DNA of 64,000 nucleotides from Hsuehochloa calcarea (GCA_036346395.1 CM070611.1:20966473-21030472); one strand, 5' to 3'; shown: positions 1 through 10,870, counted from the first letter of the stretch. Notes: generated by a model from the sequence alone, not told the origin. Program-made: numbers and translations.

Positions 1-305
1 CCAGTTCACCACTAGATGTGCCGAAACACCAAACAAGTGAGAGGAAATAGCTGCTTTCCAAGAAGAATTAGGCAATGGTAGAACCTGAATCAGACAGCAG
101 CCAGAGGAGAGATGCTTCAACTTTTTGTCTTTGCTGTCCTATTATCTAAATACAGCCAAAACACATGATGCCTTCATAGGAGAGTCAACAATCTCATAGG
201 CATCAGCCACACAAATTTAATGTCCTAAAGATATCCATACCACACATCAAGAATACACGCATATAATTTACATTATTAAAAATGGTTTGACCAAATTAGC
301 AAAGT
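1..305. other. Unassigned flank left of the palindromic unit
   Basis: I see no supported gene or repeat here. The stretch is AT-rich and non-coding in appearance, and could be intron, untranslated region or old repeat. It is the left flank of the palindromic unit that follows, and its last five bases, CTTTG (306-310), recur on the far side of that unit. Confidence 0.4.
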
Positions 306-681
306 CTTTGTGTCTGGACCCGAACATGCAAATCCAGACTCTGTATATTCTGAACTAGTCCCATGACCAGTAGCTAGCTCACACAGTGACAATATCGAAA
401 AAAATCGTATCCACACAACGAAATAGCTAAGAAATAAGCAAATTATTGTTAAATAGTAGCAGTGAACCTTGTGGTCAAAATTTACATAGTTTACCACACA
501 TGGCTTAAAACACAAACAAAACTCTTACAACGGAAATAAGATAACTTGTGGTGGCCATCCGACATGCCTACAGGCAATCAAGTGAGGAGCGCATCCTAAT
601 TCGTATAGTCTTCAAAATACTCCTCGTAGAACTCTTGATTCCCGGATTCTTCCTCATCAACTGATAGACGATAGCATAAAG

Positions 682-1733
682 TGATACAGATCAATGTGTG
701 TTGACGCGTAATGTGGTCCAATCTTTCACGGTACTTGTAATTCAATCTTTGATTGAAGCAAAACCCCAGCTTTTCTCCTTCTAGATTCGGCAAAAAGGAA
801 GAATAAGTGTATCTCCAAAGCAAGTAATGATACTTGGTTGATCTTGAATCAATCCGGAGAAACAAAATCAAACCCGAAGAACACCAAACTGTAAGCAATT
901 GAGGATACTACGAATTGGTGAGACGATCCACAAGGAATCACAGATCTTACCCTCCAATATTCACGCAATCACAAAACCCTAGATGAAAATTTCCGAAACA
1001 CATGTATTCATTATGCGCCACATAAACATATAACTTTTCTATATTTTCTTCAAGTTTGACTTGCTTACAATGGGGCTCTACCCCTAAATATATAGTCTTG
1101 ATGAACAGTAACCGTTTGGTGAACAGTAACCAATTCGGAACAGTACACGTGAACAATGATCCCAGTAGGATGAACAATGATTCGAGTCAGGTGAACAGAC
1201 CCCATAAACAGTCATCCGATTTTAACTCTACTTTAATTGCAAACTTAAACTACTCTAATTGCTGAAAATAGATTTAAACTATCCTACTACAATTAATTTC
1301 AAAATTAACTTCTAGTGCGCAATCTCTCCTTATTGAACTGGCTTCGATTGACTTGGTGACTCCCATCCAAAATTGTACAGAGAAAAGATAAAACGTAGAC
1401 ATAATCTCCTAACCAAAACGATCTCCTTTTTGTCAAACAAATCCGAGTGGCCTTTCCTAAACGTACCAATGTTGAACTCAAACTCTTTGATGTGCACTAC
1501 ATGACCTTCTCCTAGATCAAACACACCCAACAACATGCGTGCACATGTATATGCATAGTTTGACTCCATGCACCGATCAAGTACAACATGCAGTTTTCTT
1601 TCCTTGGCTATGAACAGCATGTGTGTTGTCCTCATGTATTGCAGCAGCCTAGATAATGTCATGCCCATTGTTTCGATCAAGTGTTAAACAAGAAAAATCA
1701 TAAACATTCGTTAAAGATATTCTGGCCGCATCA
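682..1733 (-). mobile_element. Solo LTR nested in the left arm of the palindrome
   Basis: This 1,052-bp insertion begins TGATAC and ends GCATCA (TG...CA) and is flanked by TAAAG at 677-681 and 1734-1738. The uninterrupted right arm of the palindrome shows the empty site, which proves the boundaries. A TATA-like stretch on the minus strand (CTATATATTTAGGGG, near 1080-1095) implies minus-strand transcription. Several GTGAACAGTA-type motifs lie beside it (about 1100-1195). Open frames inside it (for example 1330-1680 minus) have no recognisable domain and are not called as genes. Confidence 0.75.
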
Positions 1734-2808
1734 TAAAGTCGTGAGTATATAAAGTACTCAGCAAGTCGTAGGAAATATTATACAATTAATATTCATGTAA
1801 GGCTTGAACAAGAAATAACTATATGGTTATTTTGCAAAAAGCAATATTGACAGTAAATATATTGTAAAGCATAGTTAGAAAGATTATATAAATAAAGTAA
1901 ACAATTTCTTTGAAACAATAAGTGAATGTTCACTTCTCATCCATTCCACCATCCAAACATTTTATGAAATCTCTATACCTCGTGTGAAATCCCTAAGCAT
2001 TGTCCATAACTGGAGATACGGCTGTTCGAACAGTTTTAACACTCTGCAGAGGTTGTGCAGCTTTACCTACAAGAGATAATCAGTTTATAATGTCCGTCCG
2101 ACACACTTCCATAGGCGTGTGACTAAATGATTATCACAAGGCCTTTACATCTTAACCTAATTCTATCCGCTAAGATTTCACCACCGAATGGACCTCGCAC
2201 CCATTCGGAGGCCCCAGCTTGCGCCATTGTGAATGTACATTCCAAAGTTCACGCTTCCAGAAATAGAACTAAAATCAAAACATTCCTAATTAATTAGTCA
2301 TGTTCATCTCATACTAGACATGTGGTTGCATGATAAGAACCAAATCAATGGCGCACAAGATTTAAGTTCTTAGTGATTACTCAGGTGAGATAACCTCATC
2401 CAAAATGTGCTACACGCACCCCTTTTACTGCACGATCATTCGCTTAAGTATGAAAACATTTTTGTTCAACCAGGCCTAATGGAATCCCTTGCCATGGCAC
2501 AACAATTTTTACAATAGTAGTCTCGCATCACAATTCCATATATCATTAAGTCAAGTTATCAAGATTAACATTGTGTATATAAACTCATCGTGCAACTAAG
2601 CATACTATGCCACCCATGTTGGTATTACAATTATGTCCAACTAATATCAACCCTTCCTATATCGTGTATCCTTTGACACCATAGGAAGGGTTGATATTAG
2701 TTGGACATAATTGTAATACCAACATGGTGGCATGTATACTTAGTCATGCTTAGTTGCACGATGGGTTTCTATACACAATGTTAATCTTAATAACTTGACT
2801 TAATGATA

Positions 2809-3139
2809 CTAGTCCAATGCCCGTGCTTTGCTACGGATTAAAAAAATCATATCTCGTCAATCGTTATCGTGCTCAGCCTACAATGCAAGTGATCCGCCGG
2901 TAACCTGTTATTGGAAAGATCGATGGAATCTTTGGGCTTCTTGCGCACCAGCTTGGGCAGTTGGGGTGTGGAGGGGGGGAGTGGAGAGGAGACTATGGGT
3001 GGCCAACCGTACGCACGGGAGGAACCGAGAAAGAATGAGATCCAACGGCTCACATCTCACGAAGAAAGATAGATCTAACGGCTCACATCGCATGAGGGAG
3101 GACAGACCGCCACCAATTTCTTCGTTTAAGTAGTAGAGA
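2809..3139 (-). mobile_element. Short non-autonomous Helitron
   Basis: On the minus strand this 331-bp insertion starts TCTCTACTACTTAAAC, the classic grass Helitron 5' end. It finishes with CTAG, preceded by a small GC hairpin (CCGTAGCAAAGCACGG). It sits between A and T with no target duplication, as expected for rolling-circle insertion. The left arm of the palindrome (near 2533-2545) carries the intact empty site CCATATATCATT, so both ends are fixed to the base. No Rep or helicase sequence is present, so it would have been moved in trans. Confidence 0.85.
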
Positions 3140-4303
3140 TATGGAATTGTGAAGTGAGACTACTATTGTAAAAATTGTTGTGCCATGGCAAGGGATTCCA
3201 TTAGGCCTGGTTGAACAAAAATGTTTTCATACTTAGGCGAATGATCGTGCAGTAAAGGGGGTGCGGGTAGCACATTTTGGATGAGGTTGTCTCACCTTAG
3301 TAATCACTAAAGACTTAATCTTGTACGTCATTGATATGGACCTGATCGTGCAACCATTAGTTAGCAATATCTTGATTTTAGTTCTGTTTTTAGAAGCGTG
3401 AACTTCGGGGTAGACATTCATAATGGCGCAAGAGGGGGACCCCAAATGGGTGTGAGGTCTATTCGATGATGAAACCTTAACGGACAGAACTAGGTTAAGA
3501 CAAAGCTTTGTAAAGGCTATGTGATAATTATTTAGTCGCACACATATGGAAGAGAGTCAAACGTACATTATAAACTGATTACCTCTTGTGGGTAAAGATG
3601 TACAACCTCTGCAGAGTGTTAAAATTGTTCGATCAGCTATATCCCCGGTCATGGACAATGCTTGGGGATTTCACACGAGGTATAGAGATCATAAAATGTT
3701 TGGATGGTGGAATGGATAGGAAGTGAACTTCACTGGTTGTTTCAAAGTAATTGTTTACTTTATTTATATAATCTTTCAAACTATGTTTTACAATCTATTT
3801 ACTGTATTTACTATCAATATTGCTTTCTGCAAAATAACCATATAGTTATTCCTTGTTCAAGCTTTACATGAATATTAATTGCATAATATTCTCTACGACT
3901 TGCTGAGTACTTTATGTACTCACGGCTTTTTGCCATTGTTGATCAGTTGCTGATGAATAATCCAGGAATCCAGAGTTCTACAAGGAGTAATTTGAAGACT
4001 ATGCGAAATAGGATGCACTCTCCACTCGATTGCATGTGGGCATGTCAGATGGCTACCACAAGTTATCTTATTTCTACTGCAAGAGTTTTGTTTGTCTTTT
4101 AAACCCTGTATGGCAAACTATGTAAACTTTAACCATAAGATCCGTTGCTACTATTTAATAATAATTTGCTTATTTCTTACATATTTTGTTGTATGAATAC
4201 GATTTTAATCGATGTTGTCACTGTGTGAACTAGCTACTAATCATGGGACTAGTTTAGAGTACACAAAGAGTCCGAATTTGCATGTTCAAGTCCCGATACT
4301 TTG

Positions 4304-5216
4304 AAACTTGAAAAATGTAAGCAAACCATACTATAATAAATAACTACAAGTACAGGTACATAGTGTGCCGGTGCCCTTGTTTGAAACAAAGCTCTTGTTA
4401 TACCTATTCAGCTCTGGGTGCCTATACAATCCTTTGGTTAGCACATCACAAACACAAAACAAGAAATAGACATAATAGAATAAAAAAACAACATAATCAT
4501 GCTTGAAACCTGGTGATCAGGTAAGGTAAAAAAAATTGGATCAGCTTGGCGTCGCTTCTGTCAAAACCACAGGGATGTAAGAGAGTAGTGGAAGTGCTAA
4601 GTACTAACAATTGCTGATACTGTAGTCCCAGCTATCGTGCACTCATGAATTGATATGCTGGACCACAGTTTGTCAAATTGTAAACAGACAAACAGTACAT
4701 TGTGTATCTACACATCAACAAGCCGATGACAACTTGATTGTAGATGAATGCACGCATATTCAAATCAATGGCTGAAATTGGGATCAGATTCCTTGACGTC
4801 ATAGAAGATAAAGTAATCCCATATACCCATCTTGTCATCACATATCCAGAGAACAACAAAAAAAGGATCCAAACAGGGGAATTTAAATTGGAAGGTTATT
4901 TTACTTAATCCAAATATAAGATTCCATACATGCTTGTAATAATCATAATGAAATTGAGCCAGAAAGGGGGTAGATCTGTTATTATCAACAACATAGCAGA
5001 CAAACATATAGATCATAACAGAACCAAACAAACTGAAGTGACATTATGTCTATGGAAATTACAAAAACCAACTGGAAATGGAGAAAGAATTGGATACCAC
5101 TGGACCAGATAATCGTAAGTCAACAATGTTATCAACAAAATTGAATAATAAAATTTATTAAGTTAACATGCAGATGCCCATTTAATTTCAAATGGAAGTA
5201 AATAATTCAAGATAGA
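4304..5216. other. AT-rich non-TE sequence, possible host intron or 3' end
   Basis: No repeat signature or long frame is visible. On the minus strand a 48-nt segment (4510-4557), preceded by TTTTGACAG and followed by GTTTC, could be a short exon. It could be followed by a last exon starting at 4431 and reaching TGA at 4408. Both steps keep phase 0, but with such short segments this could easily be chance. If real, they would be the 3' end of the minus-strand gene whose first exon lies at 12504-12914. Confidence 0.2.
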
Positions 5217-5710
5217 TGAGCTCTGGGAGCGGAGGCGGAAGGAAGAATCAACTCGGGAGGATGAGGACTGCGTCGGGCGCCGTGGTGTACGGCGGGATGA
5301 ACAGTACCATGGTGAACAGTACTATGCTAAACAGTACTGGATGAATAGTAGAAAGCAATGGGTTTTTGGGGGGGGGGGGGGTTGGGTTGAGAATAACCCA
5401 ATCCTTTGCTGGTTTTTCTATTACTGCATATGCTCCTTATATAGGAGTACAATCTGAAAAAGAAGGTTAATCATTCCCTAGACTAGGACTCTAACTCTTA
5501 TCTAAAATAGAAGGTTAATCCTTCCCTGGACTAGGACTCTAACTCTTACTCTTCCTAATACAAACTTCCCTAATTGAAACCTTCCTAATTGCAACTGCCT
5601 AAAGTGATACATTGGACTCTTATGCGGCCTCTAGGGTCGGCTGCTCTGTTGCTAGGGCCGACTGCTCCTGCACCTTGTGGCGCCGGCCGTATACGTGGCC
5701 CCACATGACA
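5217..5710 (-). repeat. 3' LTR of the chromovirus
   Basis: It is similar along its length to 10244-10732, with small indels and substitutions. It contains three or four tandem GAACAGTAC-like motifs (5298-5350), which the partner LTR has largely lost, a long G homopolymer near 5370, and a repeated block around GAAGGTTAATC (two copies, about 5460-5545). Confidence 0.85.
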
Positions 5711-6276
5711 TCTCTCCCTCCCTCGACGAACAGCTCGTTCTCGAGCTGAAAGGAGGGATAAGATTTTTTGAAATCCTGGACATCTTCCCAAGAAGTATCG
5801 GAAGCCGATGAATCCTGCCACTGTATCAACACTTGCCACTTGTTACGAGCAAGCCTGGCACACAGCGCCTTCAGAGGCGCTGGAATGACCCGCCCATCGA
5901 GAAGGGGCGGCACTAGAGTTGGTGACGCTGGGGGCACTCCGTCAAACTTCTTGAGAAAACCCACATGAAAGACATCATGGATGTGGGCCATCTTGGGAAG
6001 GTCCAACTGATACGCCATATCATTGATCTTGGCGATGATGCGGTAATGCCCAAAATAACGGGGCCTAAGCTTCCCACGGCTGGCCCCGGGCAGAGAAGTG
6101 GCCACCCGATGATGAAGGCGCAACCAAACCAAATCGCCAATGTCGAAGTGTATGGAGCGATGCTTTTGATCGTAAAATTTCTTGTAAAATTCTTGGGCAT
6201 GGAGTAAGCGACTCCGAACATCTGCCAAGAACAAATCACAGTCCTGGAGTGCTTGATCAACTGCTGTGGTGTGCAC
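5620..6276 (-). pseudogene. Chromovirus integrase C-terminus and chromodomain
   Basis: The 218-residue frame holds the end of integrase (DVFHVGFLKKF near residue 102, the usual link in plant gypsy integrases) followed by a chromodomain-like stretch with WQVLIQWQ and DTSWEDV. Chromodomains tether the pre-integration complex to modified histones and bias insertion toward heterochromatin. The polypurine tract is embedded in the last codons (EGGRDVMWG), as in intact relatives. The frame overlaps the 3' LTR and is separated from the integrase core by frameshifts, so it is a remnant. Confidence 0.85.
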
Positions 6277-6404
6277 TGCTCCTGGCTCATAGTCTCGAAA
6301 AGAGGGGGGTCGCGCCCATACACCACGCGGAATGGCGTCGTCTTGAGGGCTGAATGATACGAAGTATTATAAATAAATTCCGCCCAAGGAAGCCATCGAA
6401 CCCA

Positions 6405-6704
6405 CTATCGTGGTCGGTCTCCAGTCATGCAACGGAGGTACATGGCAGTAATCTTGTTCACCACTTCAGATTGGCCATTAGACTGTGGGTGATAACCCAT
6501 ACTCATGTTAAGGCTGGTATCACATTGAGCAAATAAGTCCTTCCAGAAATTTGAGATGAATATTGGGTCCCTGTCTGAGACAATGGAGGTAGGAATGCCA
6601 TGAAGCCGGACAATCTCTGCAAAGAAGGCATGTGCAACGGACGAAGCTGAATATGGATGGGCCAAAGGAATGAAATGGGCATATTTTGAGAACACATCGA
6701 CCAT
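6405..6704 (-). pseudogene. Chromovirus integrase catalytic core (rve)
   Basis: The translation shows VDVFSKYAHFIPL, VSDRDPIF and the glutamate in QSNGQSEVVNK, giving the three acidic positions of the D,D-35-E retroviral integrase fold. The frame is closed at both ends by stops, and a frameshift separates it from the downstream chromodomain frame. The upstream zinc-binding segment lies in the tail of the RNase H frame and appears to have lost cysteines. Confidence 0.85.
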
Positions 6705-6836
6705 TTGTTAAGATGATGATTTGCCGCCACTTTCGCAATCCTCCACAAAGTCCATGGAGATATCGAACCACACCGAGGAAGGGACTGCTAGGGCCAGTAG
6801 CAATCCCGCCGGGTGTAGCTGTTCTATCTTGTTGCG

Positions 6837-7913
6837 TTAAGGCACTCCCACGGCGCGGACGTACTCCTGAACCGTCGCCCGGTCCTGTGGGACATGGAAA
6901 TTTGCCCGCAAGCGATGACGTGTCTTCTGGATCCCTTCATGGGGCCCATCATGTACATCCCCTAGGACAGTCGACAGGAACATGGAGTCGGCTGGAACGT
7001 GGGCGTGCTGCTCATAGCACACCATGCCCTCCACCAAGGGCCAAGGAGAACCGAGCTCACCGGAGGAGATGCGCTCCCGGAGGCTCGACAAGGTCGGCTC
7101 TGTGCATGCGGCCTGGCGTAGATCCTCGAACAAAGAGAATCGGGGTGCTGTGATGGCGAAAGCGATCCCCGGTTCGGCATTCCGGCGAGACAGGGAGTCG
7201 GCGACCACATTCAAGCGACCGGGCTTGAATTCTACTGCAAAATCAAACCCAAACAATTTGCTCACCCATTGATGTTGAGGTATCGTGGAGAGGCGCTGAT
7301 CTAGAAGAAACTTGAGGGCATAATGGTCTGTCATGATAGTGAAAGGACACCCCCACAAATACGGCCTCCAATGCCGTACGGCTTGTACTAGACTAATGAG
7401 CTCGCGTTCATAAGCCGCCAGCTTGGTGTGACGTGCCGCAATGGAGCGGCTAAAGAACGCGATGGCCCCAGCGCCTTGGTGAAGAACGGCGCCAAATCCC
7501 GTGCCCGATGCATCACACTCCACAATAAATGGAGAGGAGAAATCCGGTAGCTTGAGAACTAGCGTCGAGGTGAGTGCCTTCTTGACGGCCGCAAAAGCCT
7601 GTGCGGCTTCCTCCGTCCACGTGAACCCCTCTTTACGGAGGAGTCGGGTCAAAGGGGCTGCCATGGCGCCATAGTTTTTGATGAAGTGGCGGTAGTAGCC
7701 CGCCAAGCCGAGGAAGCCGCGGAGGGCGCGGACCGACTGGGGTTGCGGCCAGTCCAATACACCCTCCACCTTGGACGGGTCCATGGCGACACCTTCGGCC
7801 AGAATGATGTGGCCAAGGTATGACACTATCGATTCCCCAAAGAGACACTTGGATCTCTTCAAAAAGAGCTGATGTCGATATAGAAGCTGAAACACGGCTC
7901 GTACATGTCGCAT
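6837..7913 (-). pseudogene. Chromovirus RT C-terminus and RNase H
   Basis: The 358-residue frame begins in the RT thumb/connection region (SYLGHIILAEGVAMDPSKV and RGFLGLAGYYRHFI). It continues into an RNase H domain with the expected acidic residues in VECDASGTGFGAVL, YERELISLV and MTDHYALKFLL. It ends in a degraded integrase zinc-binding segment (RANFHVPQDRATVQEYVR). It adjoins the RT frame at 7923-8579 with only a short interruption, consistent with one ancestral pol reading frame. Confidence 0.9.
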
Positions 7914-7922
7914 GTGATCTGC

Positions 7923-8579
7923 CTAGGAGGAGCTGTATATCGAAATATCATCAAAAAACACAAGGGCAAAACGACATAAGTAGGGTTGAAGAACTTCATT
8001 CATAAGAGCCTGGAATGTGGCCGGTGCGTTGGTCAAGCCAAATGACATGACCAAGAACTCAAAAAGGCCCTCATGTGTCCTGAACGCCGTCTTCTCAATG
8101 TCCTCGGGGTGCATCCGTACCTGATGGTACCCCGATTGCAAGTCCAGCTTGGTGAAGAACCGAGCCCCTTTGAGCTCAAGCAGCTCCTCGAACACCGAAA
8201 TGGGGAACTTATCTTTGATTGTCTTGTCGTTCAATGCCCGGTAGTCAACGTAGAAACGCCATATTCTATCATGCTTTTTGACTAGCAGGACAGGAGCCGA
8301 GAATGCTGAGGTGCTACGCTGGATAATGCCCTGATCAGGCATGGTGGCGCATTGGTGCTCCAACTCATCCTTCTGGAGGGCGGGGTACCGTACGGCCAGA
8401 CTACCACAGGGCCCGAACCGGGCAGCAGGTAAATGTGATGGTCCCGGCCTCGCGCGGACGGCAGGCCCCGTGGTTTTGCGAAGATGGTCTGGAACTCCTC
8501 CAGAAGATCGCCCATCTGGTCCTCCGAGGTCGCCGTGTGGAGGTGTGGGCCAGCTCCTGGTGGATTGGCGCCATGCCAC
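7923..8579 (-). pseudogene. Chromovirus reverse transcriptase, N-terminal part
   Basis: It contains DKFPISVFEELLELKGARFF, LDLQSGYHQVRM, FGLTNAPATFQALMN and the catalytic FFDD motif in ALVFFDDISIYS. FFDD in place of YxDD is common in plant gypsy elements, so the active site itself looks intact. The usual frame before FPI overlaps the protease frame with a shift near 8282-8579. It is one piece of a broken gag-pol polyprotein. Confidence 0.92.
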
Positions 8580-9076
8580 ACTATCTCCCGCCCTTGCCGC
8601 TGGAAGCGCATCGTCCTATGGTGGAAGTCCCAAGTTATGGGCCCTAGGGGGCCCAGCCACTGGACGCCCAAGACGACGTCAAAGCCGCCCAACGGAATCA
8701 TGAGGAAATCGAGGATGAAATCTTCTTTGTCGATGGAGACGGGCGTTGCGCGGCGAATCTGCCGCTTGTGACTGTCGCCGTTGGCGGCGCCATCGATAGA
8801 CCGTGCGTGGCGTGAGGACAACCCGCTCGTGCGACCAATTGGTGCGCCACGGTTGTGAGTCGACCCGAGTCCACCAGAGCCGAAGGTGGATCTGTTGATG
8901 ACGACGGCGAGCTGCATCGTCCGGGTCTTACGGATGCCTATCAAGGCAAGGAGGGAGATAGTTACCGCCACCTCAGGTTCCTCCTCGTCCTCTGAGTCAG
9001 GCTCCACCTGCAACGAAAAAATGTGCTTACAAAGCTTTTGGTGCTCCGGATGGAATTTTACGTTGCAGTTGTAGCA
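8282..9076 (-). pseudogene. Chromovirus zinc knuckle and aspartic protease
   Basis: Reading leftward, a CYNC (9065-9076) and downstream His/Cys residues form a degraded CCHC knuckle, continuous with an acidic linker (DSEDEEEPEV). The protease follows. The catalytic loop is split between frames: LVDSG is read in one frame and GSTHN in the next (about 8850-8890), so a one-base shift falls inside the active-site motif. GGFDVVLGVQWLGPLGPITW, the conserved protease C-terminal segment, is intact (about 8650-8710). Confidence 0.8.
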
Positions 9077-9178
9077 GAGTCCTTGGCTTCTGCGTTCCTC
9101 TAGCTCGGCAGGCGTCAGGCGCTTAAAGGGGCGCGCAATGCGGATGCGCCTGTCGACGACGTGGATGAGTGTGCCGCT

Positions 9179-10107
9179 CTAACGCGCTTCGTCGGCCTTC
9201 GCTTCATTGCGGGAAGGGAGCCGAAGGAGTCTGTTGCTCGATGCGGGTTCACCGTCTTGTCGCGGTTTGAACGCGGCTGACCGAGGCGCGGCGGTCCATC
9301 CTTCAGCGTCGTATGGTAAGATGGTTAGGCGTTCGTAAGCCCGAGCCAGGTCCATTGCCTCTTCCAAGTAGCTGGGCTTCTAGAGCTCGACGTGGGTCTT
9401 GAGTGGCTCGCCCAAGCCTCACGTGAACAGCATACGCTGCTGCTCATCGTCCAACCGGCCAACACGCAGCATCAGAAATTGCTCGCTGAATTTGTCCACC
9501 GTGCTGGTTCGGCGAAGCGCCGTCAACTCGCCTAGGGGATTGTGGCGGGTTGGCGCTCCAAATCGCAGAGAGACCAAGTCAGTGAAGTGTCGCCAGTTCG
9601 GGGTGCCCTCCATGCGCTCTAGACGCATGTACCAGAGCTGTGTCGCCCCTGTCAAGTGATATGTGGCCAGCCACACCTTGTCCTCCGTGGGCATTTGATG
9701 ACCTTGAAAAAAATGTTCGTAGCGATTGATCCATGGAAGCGGATCTTCCCGACCGTCAAATGTCGGAAAGGAGAGCTTAGCGTAGCGTGGCGGATTACAA
9801 GGGCCCCCTGCCCAGCTGAAATCTCCCCAGGGTGGAGGTTGGTGTGGCCAGGGCGGAAATCCCCTGACCCCGTCCTGACCGCGTACGTGCCTGGCCGTGG
9901 CATCCGTCGCCGTGGCGATGGTGGTGGCCGTCGTCCGCCTTTGCATCGATGGCGGCGGCAGAGGCTGCTGCGTCCGATCGTCTTTGATCCACGCGCCTTC
10001 TTCACTCTGGGTTGGCTCTCCATGCGTGCTAGCCGGTGATCACGGCAACATTGCGATCGACTCCCTATCGCTGCAAGTTGGCCGGCGTGCATGTCAAGCC
10101 GGTCCAA
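9179..10107 (-). pseudogene. Chromovirus gag (capsid region)
   Basis: The frame at 9419-9946 carries the Retrotrans_gag signature: KLSFPTFDGREDPLPWINRY, a tryptophan in the next helix, and a segment near RFGAPTRHNPLGELTALRR. It continues as a fragment at 9179-9367 (EEAMDLARAYER), after which comes the zinc knuckle. An overlapping frame at 9652-10107 covers the N-terminus, so at least one frameshift is present. The N-terminal part is His/Arg-rich and low in complexity. Confidence 0.85.
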
Positions 10108-10243
10108 AACTTCGGCGGCGCTTTGAGTTGGTAGCCGGTGTCTTCCATGAACTTCATCAACCTCTCCTTGAAGTTGTTGTGAAACCCCCCGTTATCCATG
10201 GAGGAAGGAACAATGGTTGGCTCGATACCAAGTCATTAGGAGA

Positions 10244-10732
10244 TGAGCTCTGGGAGCGGAGGCGGAAGAGAAGAATCAACTCAGGAGGATGAAGATTGCG
10301 TCGGGACGCCGTGGTGTATGGCGCGGATGAAAAGTACCGCGGTGAGCAGATCTTGCTCCAAACAATCTTTGGATTAACAGAGAAAAGCAATGGGTTTTAG
10401 GCGCAAAGGAGGTTGGGAATAACCCAATCCTTTCTTTGGTTTTTCTATTATCGCATATGCTCCTTATATAGGAGTACAATCTGAAATAGAAGGTTAATCC
10501 TTCCTTGGACTAGGACTCTAACTCTTATCTGAAATAGAAGGTTAATCATTCCCTGGACTAGGACTCTAAGTCTTACTCTTCCTAATACAAACTTCCCTAA
10601 TTGAAACCTTCCTAATTGCAACTGCCAAAAGAGATACATTGGACTCTTATGCGGCCTCTAGGGCCATTGCTCTCTTGCTAGGGTCATTTGCTCCTGCGCT
10701 TTGTGGCGCCCGGTATATCGTGGCGCATGACA
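10244..10732 (-). repeat. 5' LTR of the chromovirus
   Basis: This is the partner of 5217-5710. The primer-binding site lies 13 bp to its left (10219-10230). A minus-strand TATA-like segment occurs near 10460-10470 (ATATAAGGAGCATATGCG). The GAACAGTAC repeats of the other LTR are reduced here to GAAAAGTACC. Confidence 0.85.
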
Positions 10733-10870
10733 CCCACTTAATTTCAAACAAGATATATACAACAATGTTACGCAAAGGAGTTTGGGCCTTTGGGATGAAA
10801 CAAATTTATGTGAATTAACAAATCAATGGGCGAATTGATGTCAGGTCCTACTATTGAAGGTACAGGTTAC
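10733..10870. other. Candidate intron sequence right of the chromovirus
   Basis: Non-coding. It opens with CCCACTTAATTTCAAA, which closely matches CCCATTTAATTTCAAA at 5177-5192, upstream of the left LTR. It may be part of the same host intron. Confidence 0.3.

Larger units (their letters stand above)
311..4298. mobile_element. Palindromic LTR-derived unit with 1.3-kb inverted arms
   Basis: The left arm (311-2660) and right arm (2681-4298) are reverse complements around a 20-bp spacer (2661-2680). Once a later insertion is removed from each, both arms are about 1.29 kb. The left end reads TGTCTGGACCCGAACATG, and the reverse complement of the right end reads TATCGGGACTTGAACATG. Both ends are directly flanked by CTTTG (306-310 and 4299-4303), so the palindrome apparently inserted as one unit. 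A third, direct copy of the arm starts at 24991 with TGTCGGGACCCG and belongs to a long minus-strand LTR, so the outer ends look like the 3' (U5) terminus of an LTR present twice in inverted orientation. No coding capacity is visible. It could be a foldback-type element or an aberrant reverse-transcription product inserted by integrase; I cannot decide between these. Confidence 0.75.
5217..10732 (-). mobile_element. Ty3/gypsy chromovirus, degenerate, with two LTRs
   Basis: LTRs of about 490 bp lie at 5217-5710 and 10244-10732. In element orientation they begin TGTCA and end GAGCTCA. The primer-binding site (TGGTATCGAGCC on the minus strand, 10219-10230) resembles the initiator-Met tRNA type. 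A polypurine tract (GAGGGAGGGAGAGA, minus strand, 5711-5725) abuts the left LTR. Gag, protease, reverse transcriptase, RNase H, integrase and chromodomain follow in that order on the minus strand, which defines a chromovirus. Frames are broken at several places and no 5-bp target duplication is evident (ATAGA against CCCAC). If the flanking exon calls are right, it sits in an intron. Confidence 0.9.
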
